Below are positions 1-9,242 of a stretch of 64,000 nucleotides of DNA, one piece after another. Source of the DNA: an uncultured Verrucomicrobiae bacterium (GTDB lineage: Bacteria; Verrucomicrobiota; Verrucomicrobiia; Limisphaerales; J093); assembly GCA_937946835.1 (NCBI GenBank), contig CALFAV010000003.1, positions 45,718 to 109,717 on the forward strand, read 5' to 3'. Each line of letters begins with the position of its first letter. Positions within the stretch are counted from its first letter, which is position 1. The position numbers and the translations under genes are program-made. The notes below the pieces were generated by a model. The model was not told where the DNA came from and searched no databases. It was given only the letters and a program-made list of their open reading frames with translations.

Positions 1-1
1 G

Positions 2-1207
2 AATCCGGAACCGGTCAAACGCCCCCCCCGCATCGAGTGGCTGATGTGGGCGGCCGTGCTGGGCCTGATGATTCTGGGCGCGTTGTTCGTGGCCAGCGCC
101 ACGCTCAGCCGCGAAAGCGCGGGGCTGGCCTGGTACCAGCGGGGCTTTGTGCGCCAGTTGTTCTGGTACGCGCTGGGCGGCGGGTTGGCGGTGCTGGTCT
201 GCCTGTGGGATTACCGCCGGCTCTCCCGCTGGGCGATGCCCGGCTACTGGCTGGCCGTTCTGTTGTTGGTGGCCGTGCTGGTCCCCGGCATCGGCAGCAC
301 CCAGGGCTGGGGCGCCCGCCGCTGGATTGATCTGGGCCCGGTGCAATTCCAGCCGTCGGAATTCGCCAAGCTCGCCTTCGTGCTGGCGCTGGCCGGTTTC
401 CTGAGCCGCCCGGCCGCCGAACTGGCCCGCCCGGAAAACTTCTTCAAGGCCCTGGGCCTGTGCCTGCTGCCGTTTGGGTTGATCCTGCGCGAGCCCGACC
501 TGGGCTCGGCGCTGGTGTTTCTGCCGGTGGGGTTGGCCATGATGTACGTGGCGGGAGTCCCCGGCCGCTATTTGGCGCGGCTGGGCATGGGCGCCGCCGG
601 GCTTGGGGCGCTGCTGGTGGTGGACCTGCTCTGGGCGCCGGCGCACTGGCAGTTGGTCAAACTGGAACCCTACCAGCAGCGGCGGCTGCTGGTTTATTTC
701 GGCAAGGATTTCGTCCCGCCCGGGGCCACCGGGGCGGAACGGGCGCGGGCGTTGCAGCAGTACCGCGACGCCGTGCACAACGTGGAACAAGCGCTCATCT
801 CCGTGGGCTCCGGCGGGCTTACGGGCAAGGGCTGGCGCCGGGGCACGCAAAACGCCCTCGGCTACCTGCCCCGCGCGGTGGCGCACAACGACTTCATCTT
901 CTCCGTGATTGCCGAGGAGAGTGGATTTGTCGGCAGCGCGGGCGTGCTCGCGCTGTACGCCGCGATCCTGTTCACCGGGATCCAAATCGCCGGCCGGGCC
1001 CGGGACCGCCTGGGCCAACTGCTGGCCGTGGGCGTGGTGACCCTGTTCTTCACCCACGTCTTCGTCAACATCGGCATGAACATCCGGCTGATGCCCGTGA
1101 CCGGCATCCCCCTGCCGCTGCTCAGTTACGGCGGCACCTCGGTGGTATGTTCGCTGGTCGCGCTCGGCCTGTTGCAAAACCTCCAACTCCATCGCGAGAC
1201 CCCCTGA
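2..1207 (+). CDS. rodA: RodA, SEDS-family peptidoglycan polymerase (5' end outside window)
   Basis: Polytopic membrane protein of the FtsW/RodA/SpoVE (SEDS) family, which polymerises lipid II into glycan strands for cell elongation together with a class B penicillin-binding protein. The frame is open to the left edge and already reads RPPRIEWLMW, the usual cytoplasmic start of RodA just before helix 1. The ATG at 44 given by the ORF track is therefore probably internal and the true start lies off the window. The family signature HNDFIFSVIAEE is present around residue 290, and the C-terminal helices include MPVTGIPLPLLSYGG, typical of the family. RNase E/G follows after 2 bp, as in rod-shape operons of many bacteria; mrdA would be expected upstream. 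Only a few N-terminal residues appear to be missing. Confidence 0.95.
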   Translation, partial: NPEPVKRPPRIEWLMWAAVLGLMILGALFVASATLSRESAGLAWYQRGFVRQLFWYALGGGLAVLVCLWDYRRLSRWAMPGYWLAVLLLVAVLVPGIGSTQGWGARRWIDLGPVQFQPSEFAKLAFVLALAGFLSRPAAELARPENFFKALGLCLLPFGLILREPDLGSALVFLPVGLAMMYVAGVPGRYLARLGMGAAGLGALLVVDLLWAPAHWQLVKLEPYQQRRLLVYFGKDFVPPGATGAERARALQQYRDAVHNVEQALISVGSGGLTGKGWRRGTQNALGYLPRAVAHNDFIFSVIAEESGFVGSAGVLALYAAILFTGIQIAGRARDRLGQLLAVGVVTLFFTHVFVNIGMNIRLMPVTGIPLPLLSYGGTSVVCSLVALGLLQNLQLHRETP

Positions 1208-1209
1208 CC

Positions 1210-3186
1210 ATGTCCGATCGCAGTTTCTCCAGTCGTCGCCGCGCCGGGCAGCGGTTCCGCCCCGGTCGTGGTCAAACCTTCAAACCCGAACGCCCCGCCG
1301 GGGAGGCGCGGGCCGAGGCCCTCGGCGAAAAAACCGGCGAGGAGACCGTCTTTGACTTCCAACGCCACGAACGCGAAATCCAGCGCGCGGAAAATCAGGC
1401 GGCCGGCCTGCCGCCCGACGCTTCCGAGGCGCTCGCCGCCCCGGCTGACCTCGAAAAGCGCGGCTTCCGCACCCCGCCGTCTGAGGAACCGGCCGAAGCT
1501 CCGGCCGCCGAGGCCGCCCCCCCGACGCCCGCGGCCGAGCCCGCCCCCGCGCCGGCCCCGGGGCTCATGGACACGCTCAAGGCCGCCGCCCAGCGCGTGC
1601 TCCAACGGGTCACCAAGCTGGTGACCAACAAAAGCTCGCCCCGCAAGGAAATCATCATCAACGCCGAATCCCTCGAAACCCGCGTGGCCCTGCTCGAGGA
1701 AGGGCGCCTGGAGGAATTCACCATCGAGCGCACCGGCGAGGAGCGGCTGGTGGGCAGCATCTTCAAGGGCAAGGTCCGCAACCTCGAAGACGGCCTCAAG
1801 GCCGCGTTCGTGGACATCGGCTTCGAGAAAAACGCCTTCCTGCACTACTGGGACATCGTGCCGGCCAGTTTCGACAGCAACGTGGAGCTGGTCGAGCGCG
1901 AGGACCGCCGCCGCCGCGAGCGGCCCAAGATCACCCAGAAGGACATCCCCCGCCTTTACCCCCCGGGCACCGACATCGTGGTGCAGGTCAGCAAGGGCCC
2001 CATCGGCACCAAGGGACCGCGGGTGACCACCAATCTGGCCATCCCCGGCCGGTTCCTGGTCCTGCTGCCCAACTCCGACCAGTGCGGCATCTCCCGCAAG
2101 ATCGAGGACCCCGCCGAGCGGCAGCGCCTGAAACAGATCGTGCGCAAGCTCACCCTGCCCGAGGGCATGGGTGTGATCATTCGCACCGCCGGCGAGGGCC
2201 AGCAGGCGCGGTACTTCGTGCGCGACCTGGCCCTCCTGCTCGAGGAATGGAAGGCGGTGCAGGAAAAAATCAACACCCAGCCCGCCCCGTGCTGCGTGTT
2301 CCGCGAGCCGGACCTCATCGAGCGCACCGTGCGCGACTTCCTGACCGATGACGTCGAGCGCATCGTGGTGGATCATTACCCCAGTTACGAACGCATCCGG
2401 GACACCATCGCCCGGATTTCCAAGCGCTCGGCCAGCCGGGTGAAGTTCTACAACGAATCCCAGCCGGTCTTTGACCGCTTCGGCATCACCCGCCAGCTCC
2501 AGACCGCCTTCGCCCGCCAGGTGCCGCTCAAAAGCGGCGGCTACATCGTGGTGGACGAGACCGAGGCGCTGGTGGCCATTGACGTCAACACCGGCCGCCA
2601 CAAGAGCGGCAAGGACCCCGAGTCCACCATCACCAAGGTCAACCTCGAGGCCTGCGAGGAGATCTGCCGCCAACTGCGCCTGCGCAACATGGGCGGCCTG
2701 ATCGTGCTGGACTTCATTGACATGCGCTCCGGCCGGGATCGCCAGCTCGTGTACCAGCGCATGAAGGAGCTGCTCAAACGCGACCGCGCCCGCACCCACA
2801 TCCTGCCCATCTCGCCGCTGGGGCTGATGGAGATGACCCGCCAGCGCCACACCGAGAGCGTCCAGGAATCGGTCTATGACGACTGCCCGTACTGCAAGGG
2901 CCGCGGGGTGGTCAAGAGCACCCTCACCATGAGCGCGGAAATCCAGCGCAAACTGGCGGAAATCCTCAAAAGCCGGCCCCGCGATGAATCGGACTTCCAG
3001 CTCCGGGTGGTCGTGCACCCCAGCGTGCTCGAGCGCCTCCGCAACGAGGACCAGCAACTGATCATTGACCTCGAAAAACGCTACTTCGGCAAACTGAGCT
3101 TCCGCGGCGAACCCACCTTCCACGCCGAGCAATTCAAGGTCTTCAACGCCCTGACCAACGAGGAACTGGCCAGCGTGGGCGGGTAG
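1210..3186 (+). CDS. rng: Ribonuclease E/G family endoribonuclease
   Basis: Single-strand-specific endoribonuclease for rRNA maturation and mRNA decay, 658 aa. The ORF track extends it to 460, but that part overlaps rodA in another frame; ATG 1210 lies 2 bp after the rodA stop. Residues 1-140 form a low-complexity Ala/Pro/Glu/Arg-rich extension. The catalytic core starts near residue 143 (RKEIIINA), followed by an S1-like RNA-binding segment. The metal-binding aspartates correspond to D458 in AIDVNTGR and D501 in LDFIDM. The Zn-link cysteines that hold dimers together are C559 and C562 (CPYCKGRG). It lacks the long C-terminal scaffold of E. coli RNase E, so it resembles RNase G or short RNase E forms. 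Assignment to the family is certain; the choice between E and G is not. Confidence 0.95.
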   Translation: MSDRSFSSRRRAGQRFRPGRGQTFKPERPAGEARAEALGEKTGEETVFDFQRHEREIQRAENQAAGLPPDASEALAAPADLEKRGFRTPPSEEPAEAPAAEAAPPTPAAEPAPAPAPGLMDTLKAAAQRVLQRVTKLVTNKSSPRKEIIINAESLETRVALLEEGRLEEFTIERTGEERLVGSIFKGKVRNLEDGLKAAFVDIGFEKNAFLHYWDIVPASFDSNVELVEREDRRRRERPKITQKDIPRLYPPGTDIVVQVSKGPIGTKGPRVTTNLAIPGRFLVLLPNSDQCGISRKIEDPAERQRLKQIVRKLTLPEGMGVIIRTAGEGQQARYFVRDLALLLEEWKAVQEKINTQPAPCCVFREPDLIERTVRDFLTDDVERIVVDHYPSYERIRDTIARISKRSASRVKFYNESQPVFDRFGITRQLQTAFARQVPLKSGGYIVVDETEALVAIDVNTGRHKSGKDPESTITKVNLEACEEICRQLRLRNMGGLIVLDFIDMRSGRDRQLVYQRMKELLKRDRARTHILPISPLGLMEMTRQRHTESVQESVYDDCPYCKGRGVVKSTLTMSAEIQRKLAEILKSRPRDESDFQLRVVVHPSVLERLRNEDQQLIIDLEKRYFGKLSFRGEPTFHAEQFKVFNALTNEELASVGG

Positions 3187-3296
3187 GGCGTCCCGCTCCC
3201 CGGGCCGCTGAAGGGGCCGGTGGGGGGCGGCTTCGGCCCCCGCGGAAATATGTTTGCCGGGCCCCGTGCCGGTTTGGGAAGGTGCGGCCGCTGCCC

Positions 3297-5030
3297 ATGA
3301 AACGTGTTTGCCTGCTCTGGTCCGCCGTGCTGCTCGGCGGAATTGGCCCTGTCCCCCTTTTCCCCCTCGGGCGCGGCGCGGCCGCCCCGGAGACCCCCTC
3401 GGACCTGCGCGCCATTCCCGCCGAGGACCTGGAAAAAATCCGCGCCGCCCTGCCCGACCGCGCCCCGGCCCCGCCGGCGAAACCCCGGCGGTTGCTGCTC
3501 TTTGTCCGCAACGTCGGCTACGGGGGCCATCCCTCGGCCGAGTACGCCAACCACGCCTTCACGCTGCTGGGCGAGAAGACCGGGGCCTTCCAGGCGGTGG
3601 TCCGGCGCGATCCGGAAGTGTTCCGCCGGGAAAGTCTCCGGCAGTTCGACGCCGTCTTCATCAACAACTGCGTCGGCAATCTCTTCACCGATCCGGAGCG
3701 GCGGCAGAATCTGGTCGAGTTTGTCACCGGCGGCGGCGGGCTGTTGGGCGTGCACGGCACCACGGTCGCCTTCACCCATTGGCCCGGGGCGGTCGAGGAC
3801 TGGCCGGAGTTTGGCCAGATGATCGGCGCGCGCGGCGCCGCCCACCGCGAGAGCACCGAGCACGTGTTCATCAAGCTCGATGAGCCGGACCACCCGCTCA
3901 ACGCGGTGTTCGGCGGGCAGGGCTGGGACTACCGCGACGAATTCTTCCGCGTGGGGGAGCCGTACTCGCGGCGGCGCGTGCGGGTGCTGTTCAGCATTGA
4001 TACCGCCAGGACCGACCTGCAGCAGGGCCGGGGCTTCGGGCAACTCGAACGCGCCGACCACGATTTTGCCCTGGCCTGGGTGCGCCGTTACGGCCGCGGG
4101 CGCACCTTTTACTGCACCATCGCCCACAACCCGTACGTGTTTTGGGACCGACGGATGCTCGCGTTTTACCTGGGAGCCATTCAGTTCGCGCTGGGCGACC
4201 TGCCGGCACCCACCACGGCCAGCGCCTGGCTCACCCCGGCCCTGCGCGCCCAGGAGCGACTCGGTTGGCGGCTGGGCATCGAGGCCTACACCTTCCACCG
4301 CGCCACGTTCTTCGAGACGGTGGACCGCGCGGCCAAACTGGGCGTGCCGTTTGTTGGCGGCCTGAGCTTCCAGAAGGTCAGCGCGGACCTCCCCAAGAAC
4401 TTCGAGCCGGGCCTCAGTGACGAGGAGTTGCGCGCCATCCGGCTCAAGCTGGCCGACGCCGGTGTGCACCTCCTGACCTTTTACCTGCACGACATCCCCG
4501 GCGACGAGGCCGGCGCCCGGCGGGTGTTCGAGTTCGCCCGCAAGCTGGGCCTCGAGACCTTCATGACCGAGCCGAAACTCGAGGCGCTCGACACCCTCGA
4601 GCGTCTTGCCGAGGAGTACGGGGTGAATGTCGCCCTGCACAACCACGACCCGAAAGCCTCGCCGCATTACTGGAGTCCGGACGCCATCCTGAAGGTCTGC
4701 GCCGGTCGCAGCCCGCGCCTGGGGGCGGCGGCGGATGTCGGCTACTGGCTGCGCGCGGGCGTGGACCCGGTTGAGGGCCTTCGCAAGCTGGGCCCGCGTC
4801 TGATCACCCTGCAATTGCACGACCTGAACGAAATTTCCCCGCAGGGCACGGATGTGCCGTGGGGCACGGGCCGGGGGCGGACCGGGGACATTTTGCGCGA
4901 AATCCAAAGGCTGGGACTGCGCCCCACCATGATCGGCCTGGAGTACTCGAAGGACTTTGACCGGAACGAGGACGCCGTGGCCGCCTGCGTGGCCTGGTTC
5001 AACCAGTTCGTCGTGCAACTGGCCCCATGA
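3297..5030 (+). CDS. Secreted ThuA-like / xylose-isomerase-like TIM-barrel fusion protein
   Basis: 577-aa protein with two domains normally found as separate proteins. After a signal peptide (start MKRVCLLW; the upstream in-frame ATG at 3282 adds five residues and spoils the signal), residues ~60-300 form a ThuA-like, glutamine-amidotransferase-fold domain, recognisable from GGGGLLGVHGTTVAF and GRGRTFYCTIAHN. Residues ~324-577 form a sugar-phosphate isomerase/epimerase-type TIM barrel (AP-endonuclease family 2 fold), with IEAYTFHRATFFE, ALHNHDPK, AAADVGYWLRAG, LITLQLHDLN and IGLEYSKD supplying the usual His/Asp/Glu metal ligands. ThuA is linked to trehalose/disaccharide catabolism in rhizobia, so a role in converting keto-sugars or disaccharides is plausible but inferred. 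The stop overlaps the start of the HEAT-repeat gene by 4 bp. Confidence 0.85.
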   Translation: MKRVCLLWSAVLLGGIGPVPLFPLGRGAAAPETPSDLRAIPAEDLEKIRAALPDRAPAPPAKPRRLLLFVRNVGYGGHPSAEYANHAFTLLGEKTGAFQAVVRRDPEVFRRESLRQFDAVFINNCVGNLFTDPERRQNLVEFVTGGGGLLGVHGTTVAFTHWPGAVEDWPEFGQMIGARGAAHRESTEHVFIKLDEPDHPLNAVFGGQGWDYRDEFFRVGEPYSRRRVRVLFSIDTARTDLQQGRGFGQLERADHDFALAWVRRYGRGRTFYCTIAHNPYVFWDRRMLAFYLGAIQFALGDLPAPTTASAWLTPALRAQERLGWRLGIEAYTFHRATFFETVDRAAKLGVPFVGGLSFQKVSADLPKNFEPGLSDEELRAIRLKLADAGVHLLTFYLHDIPGDEAGARRVFEFARKLGLETFMTEPKLEALDTLERLAEEYGVNVALHNHDPKASPHYWSPDAILKVCAGRSPRLGAAADVGYWLRAGVDPVEGLRKLGPRLITLQLHDLNEISPQGTDVPWGTGRGRTGDILREIQRLGLRPTMIGLEYSKDFDRNEDAVAACVAWFNQFVVQLAP

Positions 5031-5761
5031 GCGCGGCTCCGTTCGATCGCCCCGCATCCGAAAATCTGGCCCGGGCCTTTGCGGCCCTGGCCCGGTATGA
5101 CCGCGGCTCGGATCGAGGCGCGTTGTGGCCGCTGGATGCGGCGGTGGCGGCCGCCACGGGGGACCCGGCGTTACGGGCCGAACTGGAGGCGGGACTCGTG
5201 CGCTGTTTGCGCAGCCCGGCTTCGGCCGTGGCCAAGGAGTATGCCTGCGAGAAACTGGCGATGATTGGCGGGCCGGCGTCGGTGGAAGCCCTGGCCGCGT
5301 TGCTGGCCGAACCGGACCTGTCCCATGCCGCGTCCGGTGCCCTGCGCGCCATTCCCGGGGCGGAGGCCGCGCGCGCCCTGCGCCGCGGTTTGAAGACGCT
5401 GGCCGGTCTGCCACTGGTAGGGGTCATCACCGCCCTGGGCGGACGCCGGGATGCTGCCAGCGGGGAGGCGTTGACCGGACTTTTGTCCCACGCGGACGTG
5501 CGGGTGGTGTCCGCGGCGGTCTGGGCCCTGGGCGCGATTGGAACACCGTCGGCCGGTCGGGCTCTGCGCCAACTCCTGCCGGGGGCGCCCGCCGCCCTGC
5601 TGCCCGAGCTGACGGAGGCGTGCCTGGTCTGTGCGGGGCACCTCAGCGAGGTCCGGGAGTCCCGAGCCGCCCGGACCCTGCTGGATGCCCTGTTGACCGC
5701 CGGTCCGCCGCCCCACGCGCGCGCTGCGGCTCTGCGCCTGCTGGCCTCGCTCCCTTCGTGA
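5027..5761 (+). CDS. HEAT-repeat protein
   Basis: 244-aa protein made almost entirely of alpha-helical HEAT/PBS-lyase-type repeats, visible as recurring units such as SVEALAALLAEPDLSHAASGALRAI and the next unit, DVRVVSAAVWALGAIGTPSAGRAL. No signal peptide and no membrane segment are seen, so it is probably a cytoplasmic scaffold. In Verrucomicrobia and Planctomycetes such repeats often accompany sugar-processing proteins. The start codon overlaps the stop of the ThuA/TIM-barrel gene (ATGA), indicating translational coupling and a shared process. No catalytic motif is recognised and the partner is unknown. Confidence 0.75.
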   Translation: MSAAPFDRPASENLARAFAALARYDRGSDRGALWPLDAAVAAATGDPALRAELEAGLVRCLRSPASAVAKEYACEKLAMIGGPASVEALAALLAEPDLSHAASGALRAIPGAEAARALRRGLKTLAGLPLVGVITALGGRRDAASGEALTGLLSHADVRVVSAAVWALGAIGTPSAGRALRQLLPGAPAALLPELTEACLVCAGHLSEVRESRAARTLLDALLTAGPPPHARAAALRLLASLPS

Positions 5762-5939
5762 CCGCGGCTTGGTGATCCCGGCACCGGGTGCGGCTGGCGC
5801 GTAACCGGGCCTGCCAAGACCGGCTTCGCTTGTGCCGCACGGTAGGCGGCAAGCCGCGGGCCGTAAAAAGTTGAAACGTCCGTTGCAACCCCGGTCCCGG
5901 GGGTTAGAATGGCGGCGCAGAAAGGAACACCAAAACGTT

Positions 5940-6911
5940 ATGCAGACCGCTCTTCGAGTGACCCTTCTGATAACCCTGTGCACCGCACTTCAGGCCGCCG
6001 ATCCCGCCGCGCTGCGGGAGAAGGCCCGGCTGTTTTTCGAGCCGCTGCCCGAGAAAATGCCCGGCTCCGAACAGGACACCCCGGCCCGGATCGAATTGGG
6101 CAAAAAACTCTATTTCGACAACCGCCTTTCGGTCAACGATTCCCAGTCCTGCAACACCTGCCACGACCTCACCGGCAACAAGGCGGGCGTGGACAACGAA
6201 CCCACCTCGCCGGGCGCCCTGGGCAAGCGGGGCGACCGCAACTCGCCCACCACGCTCAACGCCGGCTTTCACTTCGCCCAGTTCTGGGATGGGCGCGCCA
6301 AGGACCTCAAGGAGCAGGCCAAGGGGCCGATTCTCAATCCGGTCGAAATGGCCATGCCGGACGAGGCCGCGGTGGAGAAAAAGTTGCGGGCCATCCCCGA
6401 GTACCGCGAGGGGTTTGCCCGGGCCTTCCCGGGCCAGAGCGAACCCATCACCTACGACAACCTGGCCGAGGCCATTGCCGCCTTTGAGCGCACGCTCATC
6501 ACCCGCGACCGGTTTGACGACTTCCTCAGGGGCGACGACCGGGCTTTGACCGCCCAGGAACTCAAAGGCTTGGACCTGTTCCTGACCGTGGGGTGCACCA
6601 CCTGCCACAACGGACCGGTGATCGGCGGCAACAGTTACCAGAAAGTGGGGCTGATCCACCCGTACGAGACGCCCGACCTGGGTCGGTTCGCCGTCACCAA
6701 GGAGGAAGGCGACGAGCACAAGTTCAAGGTGCCCAGCCTGCGCAACGTGGCCCTCACCGCCCCGTATTTCCACAACGGCAAGGAAACCAACCTCAAGGAC
6801 ACGGTGATCAAGATGGCCTACATCCAGTTGGACCGGAAACTCACCTCCGAGGAAGCCGACGCGATCGTGGCCTGGTTGCGGAGCCTGACCGACAAGGCCC
6901 GGGCGAAGTAG
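5940..6911 (+). CDS. Di-haem cytochrome c peroxidase (MauG/CcpA family)
   Basis: 323-aa periplasmic enzyme with an N-terminal signal peptide (MQTALRVTLLITLCTALQAA). ATG 5940 is preceded by AAAGGAA, a credible ribosome-binding site; the ORF track start at 5832 adds non-coding-like sequence. Two CxxCH haem c sites are present, C71-C74-H75 (CNTCH) and C219-C222-H223 (CTTCH), with the conserved GLDLFLTVGCTTCHNGP segment around the second. This is the layout of bacterial cytochrome c peroxidases, which reduce H2O2 with electrons from small c-type cytochromes. A MauG-like oxidase role cannot be excluded. It is flanked by ~180 bp upstream without genes and seems to be a single-gene unit. Confidence 0.93.
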   Translation: MQTALRVTLLITLCTALQAADPAALREKARLFFEPLPEKMPGSEQDTPARIELGKKLYFDNRLSVNDSQSCNTCHDLTGNKAGVDNEPTSPGALGKRGDRNSPTTLNAGFHFAQFWDGRAKDLKEQAKGPILNPVEMAMPDEAAVEKKLRAIPEYREGFARAFPGQSEPITYDNLAEAIAAFERTLITRDRFDDFLRGDDRALTAQELKGLDLFLTVGCTTCHNGPVIGGNSYQKVGLIHPYETPDLGRFAVTKEEGDEHKFKVPSLRNVALTAPYFHNGKETNLKDTVIKMAYIQLDRKLTSEEADAIVAWLRSLTDKARAK

Positions 6912-6985
6912 GCCGCCCCCAGCCAAGGGTGTCCCCCGCCCTGCCCTGGCGAAGCGCGGGGGGCCGCTTTCCACCGGCCCCCAAC

Positions 6986-9157
6986 TCAGGGCACGGCCTT
7001 CGCGTGGTAAAAACGCCGGTCCCAACCGGGAGCCATCGGGTCTTCGATTACCCACGCCACGCCCCCGCCCACGTTGGTCAGCACCGTCCAGGCGACCAGG
7101 TCGGGCGACGTCAGCACCGCGTATTCCCAACCCGGCGGCCCGGTTAACACAAGGTGAAACGGCCCGCCCGGGGCGGCGAACCCCACCGCCTTCAGCCGGG
7201 TCGGTGGCGACCCGCCGGATTCGTCCACGCCGCCCGGCCGCGGGCCGTACGCGGGAGGCGGGGCGCCGCGCTCGCGCGCGCCCAGGTCCGGCGCCGCGCC
7301 CTGGTAATGGTCATTGAGATTGGGCAGGCGCAGCCCGGCGTCCAGCGCCCGGCTGTTGGTCCGCAGGTCCAGGGGGACGACCGCCATCTTCTGCGCGGGG
7401 TCGGCCGGAATCTGCATGGCCGCCTCGAAAACCGGCCAGGGCACGACCCGGCCGTGCACCTCCACTCCCTGGCGGGCCGCCGCGCTCAGCGAGGCATAGC
7501 GCACGTTGCCGATCTTGAACACCCCGCTGCCGGGGCTGTAGCCGTCGTAGTCCAGGTCACAGTTGATCGCCTCGGAGGTCCAGTCGGCCACCTGGGACGC
7601 CGTGCCGACGAAGAGGTTGTTGCGGAAGAGAAAATCCTTCACCGGGACCCCGGACCACACGACCAACGCCACGCCGGGGCGAACCGAGGTGTTGTGCAGG
7701 AGCAGCCCGCCACTGGGGGCGTTGTGCAGTTTGAACGGGGTGTACTGGGTGTTGAGAATCTCGTTCCGCCACACGTAGCACGGCCCGCCATACACCGGCT
7801 GGAGGCTGATGCCGACCCGGGTGTTGGTGATGCGGTTGCGGAAGCAACGGGTGTTCCGCTCCGAGTAATCCAGTTCAATCCCGTCGTCGGTGGCCTCCTC
7901 GATTTCGTTGCCGTAAAAGTCAATCGCCACCGCCGGCCGACCGGCGACCGAGAGGCCGTCCCCGTACCGTGCTATCCGGTTGTGGCAAACCACGTGGCCG
8001 GTGCCCAACACCTGGATGCCCTCCCGGGGCTCGATCACCCCCGGCGGCACCGGCCAGGTGCTCGGCCCTTCCAGAAGGTTGTCCGCGATATAAAAATCGC
8101 GCGCCGGCCCCACCGTGCACCGGATGGCTTCCTCCAGCCCGATCAACCGGCAGCGCCGAATCACCAGACCGGTGGCTTGATGGCCGCGGATGCCCTCCCG
8201 CGCGTGGCGCAACGTCAATTCTTCGAGGAACACGTGGCTCGAGCCGGACACGTCCAGCAATGTGCCCGAGCCGGCGCCCTCCAGGATCACTTCGTCCCGG
8301 GCCAGCCCGCGCACCACGATGGGGTGGGCCGGGTCGGCCTGCTGGCGCAGATAAAAGGTGGTGCCGCGATGAATCCCCGGCTCCAGCAACAGCAGGTCGC
8401 CCGGGCGGCACGCGGCCAAAGCGGCGGCCAGTTGGCCCGGAGCCACCCGCACCTCCCGCAGCCCGGCCGGCGCTCTCGGTACCGGACGCGTGCGGGCCCG
8501 GAGCGTCTGCGTGACCGAACCCCCGTCCGGGTCGTTCACGCTCACTTCCACCTCGTAGGTGGTGTCCGGCACCAGATCGAACAGCGACCCGGCAAAGGCC
8601 CGCGCCACACTCCCGGCCGGGAGGTCGGGCACATGGGCCGGGCGAATGCGCCACAAGGGCAGTCCCTCCGTCCAGGCCGCATCCCCGGCGCCGGCCCGGC
8701 GGAAACGAATCCGGGCCGTGGCATTCTCGTTGTCGTCGCCGGTGTACGGCCAGTGCACCCCCAGGCAGATCACCGTGGGCGGTTCCGGCACGGCCGTGCC
8801 GGGGTGAATCGCCAACTCCGGCGACTGGCTGCAAAGAACCCGGCCAAGGCTGAACAGTGCGAGGGTGGTGAGGCACGGGGCTTTCAGGAAAAGTGGCCCT
8901 GAGTGCCGGCGGCAGAACGCCTTGGTGTTTGGGCCGCGATCCGGGCGCAGGGGCTTTGCCCGGCGAATCAGCCGCGGCGGCCGCTCGGGTGGAAGGAATC
9001 CCGCTTCCCAGCCGGGCAGCCGCAGGCTGGCACCGTTCGATCCGGTCAGGCGCTGCGGCGCCGGGCTCGGCGCGTTGTTTCCGAAAGCCGGCGGGTCGTG
9101 GGTGCGGGCGCCCAACGGGCCCGCCCGGCCCGCGGCCGAGGTCCACGATTGGGCCAT
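6986..9157 (-). CDS. Secreted right-handed beta-helix protein with fibronectin-like N-domain
   Basis: Large extracellular protein, up to 723 aa from ATG 9157. The first ~90 residues look non-coding (Pro/Arg-rich). A signal-like hydrophobic stretch (CLTTLALFSLGRVLC) begins only near 8887, where the only nearby candidate is CTG, so the true start is unresolved. After it come an FnIII-like segment ending in TTYEVEVSVNDPDGG, then a long parallel beta-helix with repeated short strands (VFLEELTLRHAREGI, GLVIRRCRLIGLEEAI, VAIDFYGNEIEEATDDGI), as in polysaccharide lyases and other carbohydrate-active proteins. The C-terminus (WTVLTNV...RRFYHAK) is the beta-rich module shared by several secreted proteins in this window. 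No catalytic residues can be assigned with confidence; polysaccharide binding or cleavage is inferred. Confidence 0.8.
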   Translation of the reverse strand: MAQSWTSAAGRAGPLGARTHDPPAFGNNAPSPAPQRLTGSNGASLRLPGWEAGFLPPERPPRLIRRAKPLRPDRGPNTKAFCRRHSGPLFLKAPCLTTLALFSLGRVLCSQSPELAIHPGTAVPEPPTVICLGVHWPYTGDDNENATARIRFRRAGAGDAAWTEGLPLWRIRPAHVPDLPAGSVARAFAGSLFDLVPDTTYEVEVSVNDPDGGSVTQTLRARTRPVPRAPAGLREVRVAPGQLAAALAACRPGDLLLLEPGIHRGTTFYLRQQADPAHPIVVRGLARDEVILEGAGSGTLLDVSGSSHVFLEELTLRHAREGIRGHQATGLVIRRCRLIGLEEAIRCTVGPARDFYIADNLLEGPSTWPVPPGVIEPREGIQVLGTGHVVCHNRIARYGDGLSVAGRPAVAIDFYGNEIEEATDDGIELDYSERNTRCFRNRITNTRVGISLQPVYGGPCYVWRNEILNTQYTPFKLHNAPSGGLLLHNTSVRPGVALVVWSGVPVKDFLFRNNLFVGTASQVADWTSEAINCDLDYDGYSPGSGVFKIGNVRYASLSAAARQGVEVHGRVVPWPVFEAAMQIPADPAQKMAVVPLDLRTNSRALDAGLRLPNLNDHYQGAAPDLGARERGAPPPAYGPRPGGVDESGGSPPTRLKAVGFAAPGGPFHLVLTGPPGWEYAVLTSPDLVAWTVLTNVGGGVAWVIEDPMAPGWDRRFYHAKAVP

Positions 9158-9242
9158 GAATTCAGTCAAGGCCGCCGCTCCGCCCGGCTCAAGTCCATTC
9201 CGACGCTCCTGTGGCCCCGAGCACCGCCGGGCCGGGGCCGCG

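Noticed and set aside
460-1209. N-terminal extension of the RNase E/G ORF in the track
   Set aside because: It overlaps rodA in another frame and has no family similarity; ATG 1210 is the natural start.
3213-3240. GGGGCCG...CGGCCCC hairpin after the RNase gene as terminator
   Set aside because: No T-run follows and GC-rich hairpins are frequent here by chance.
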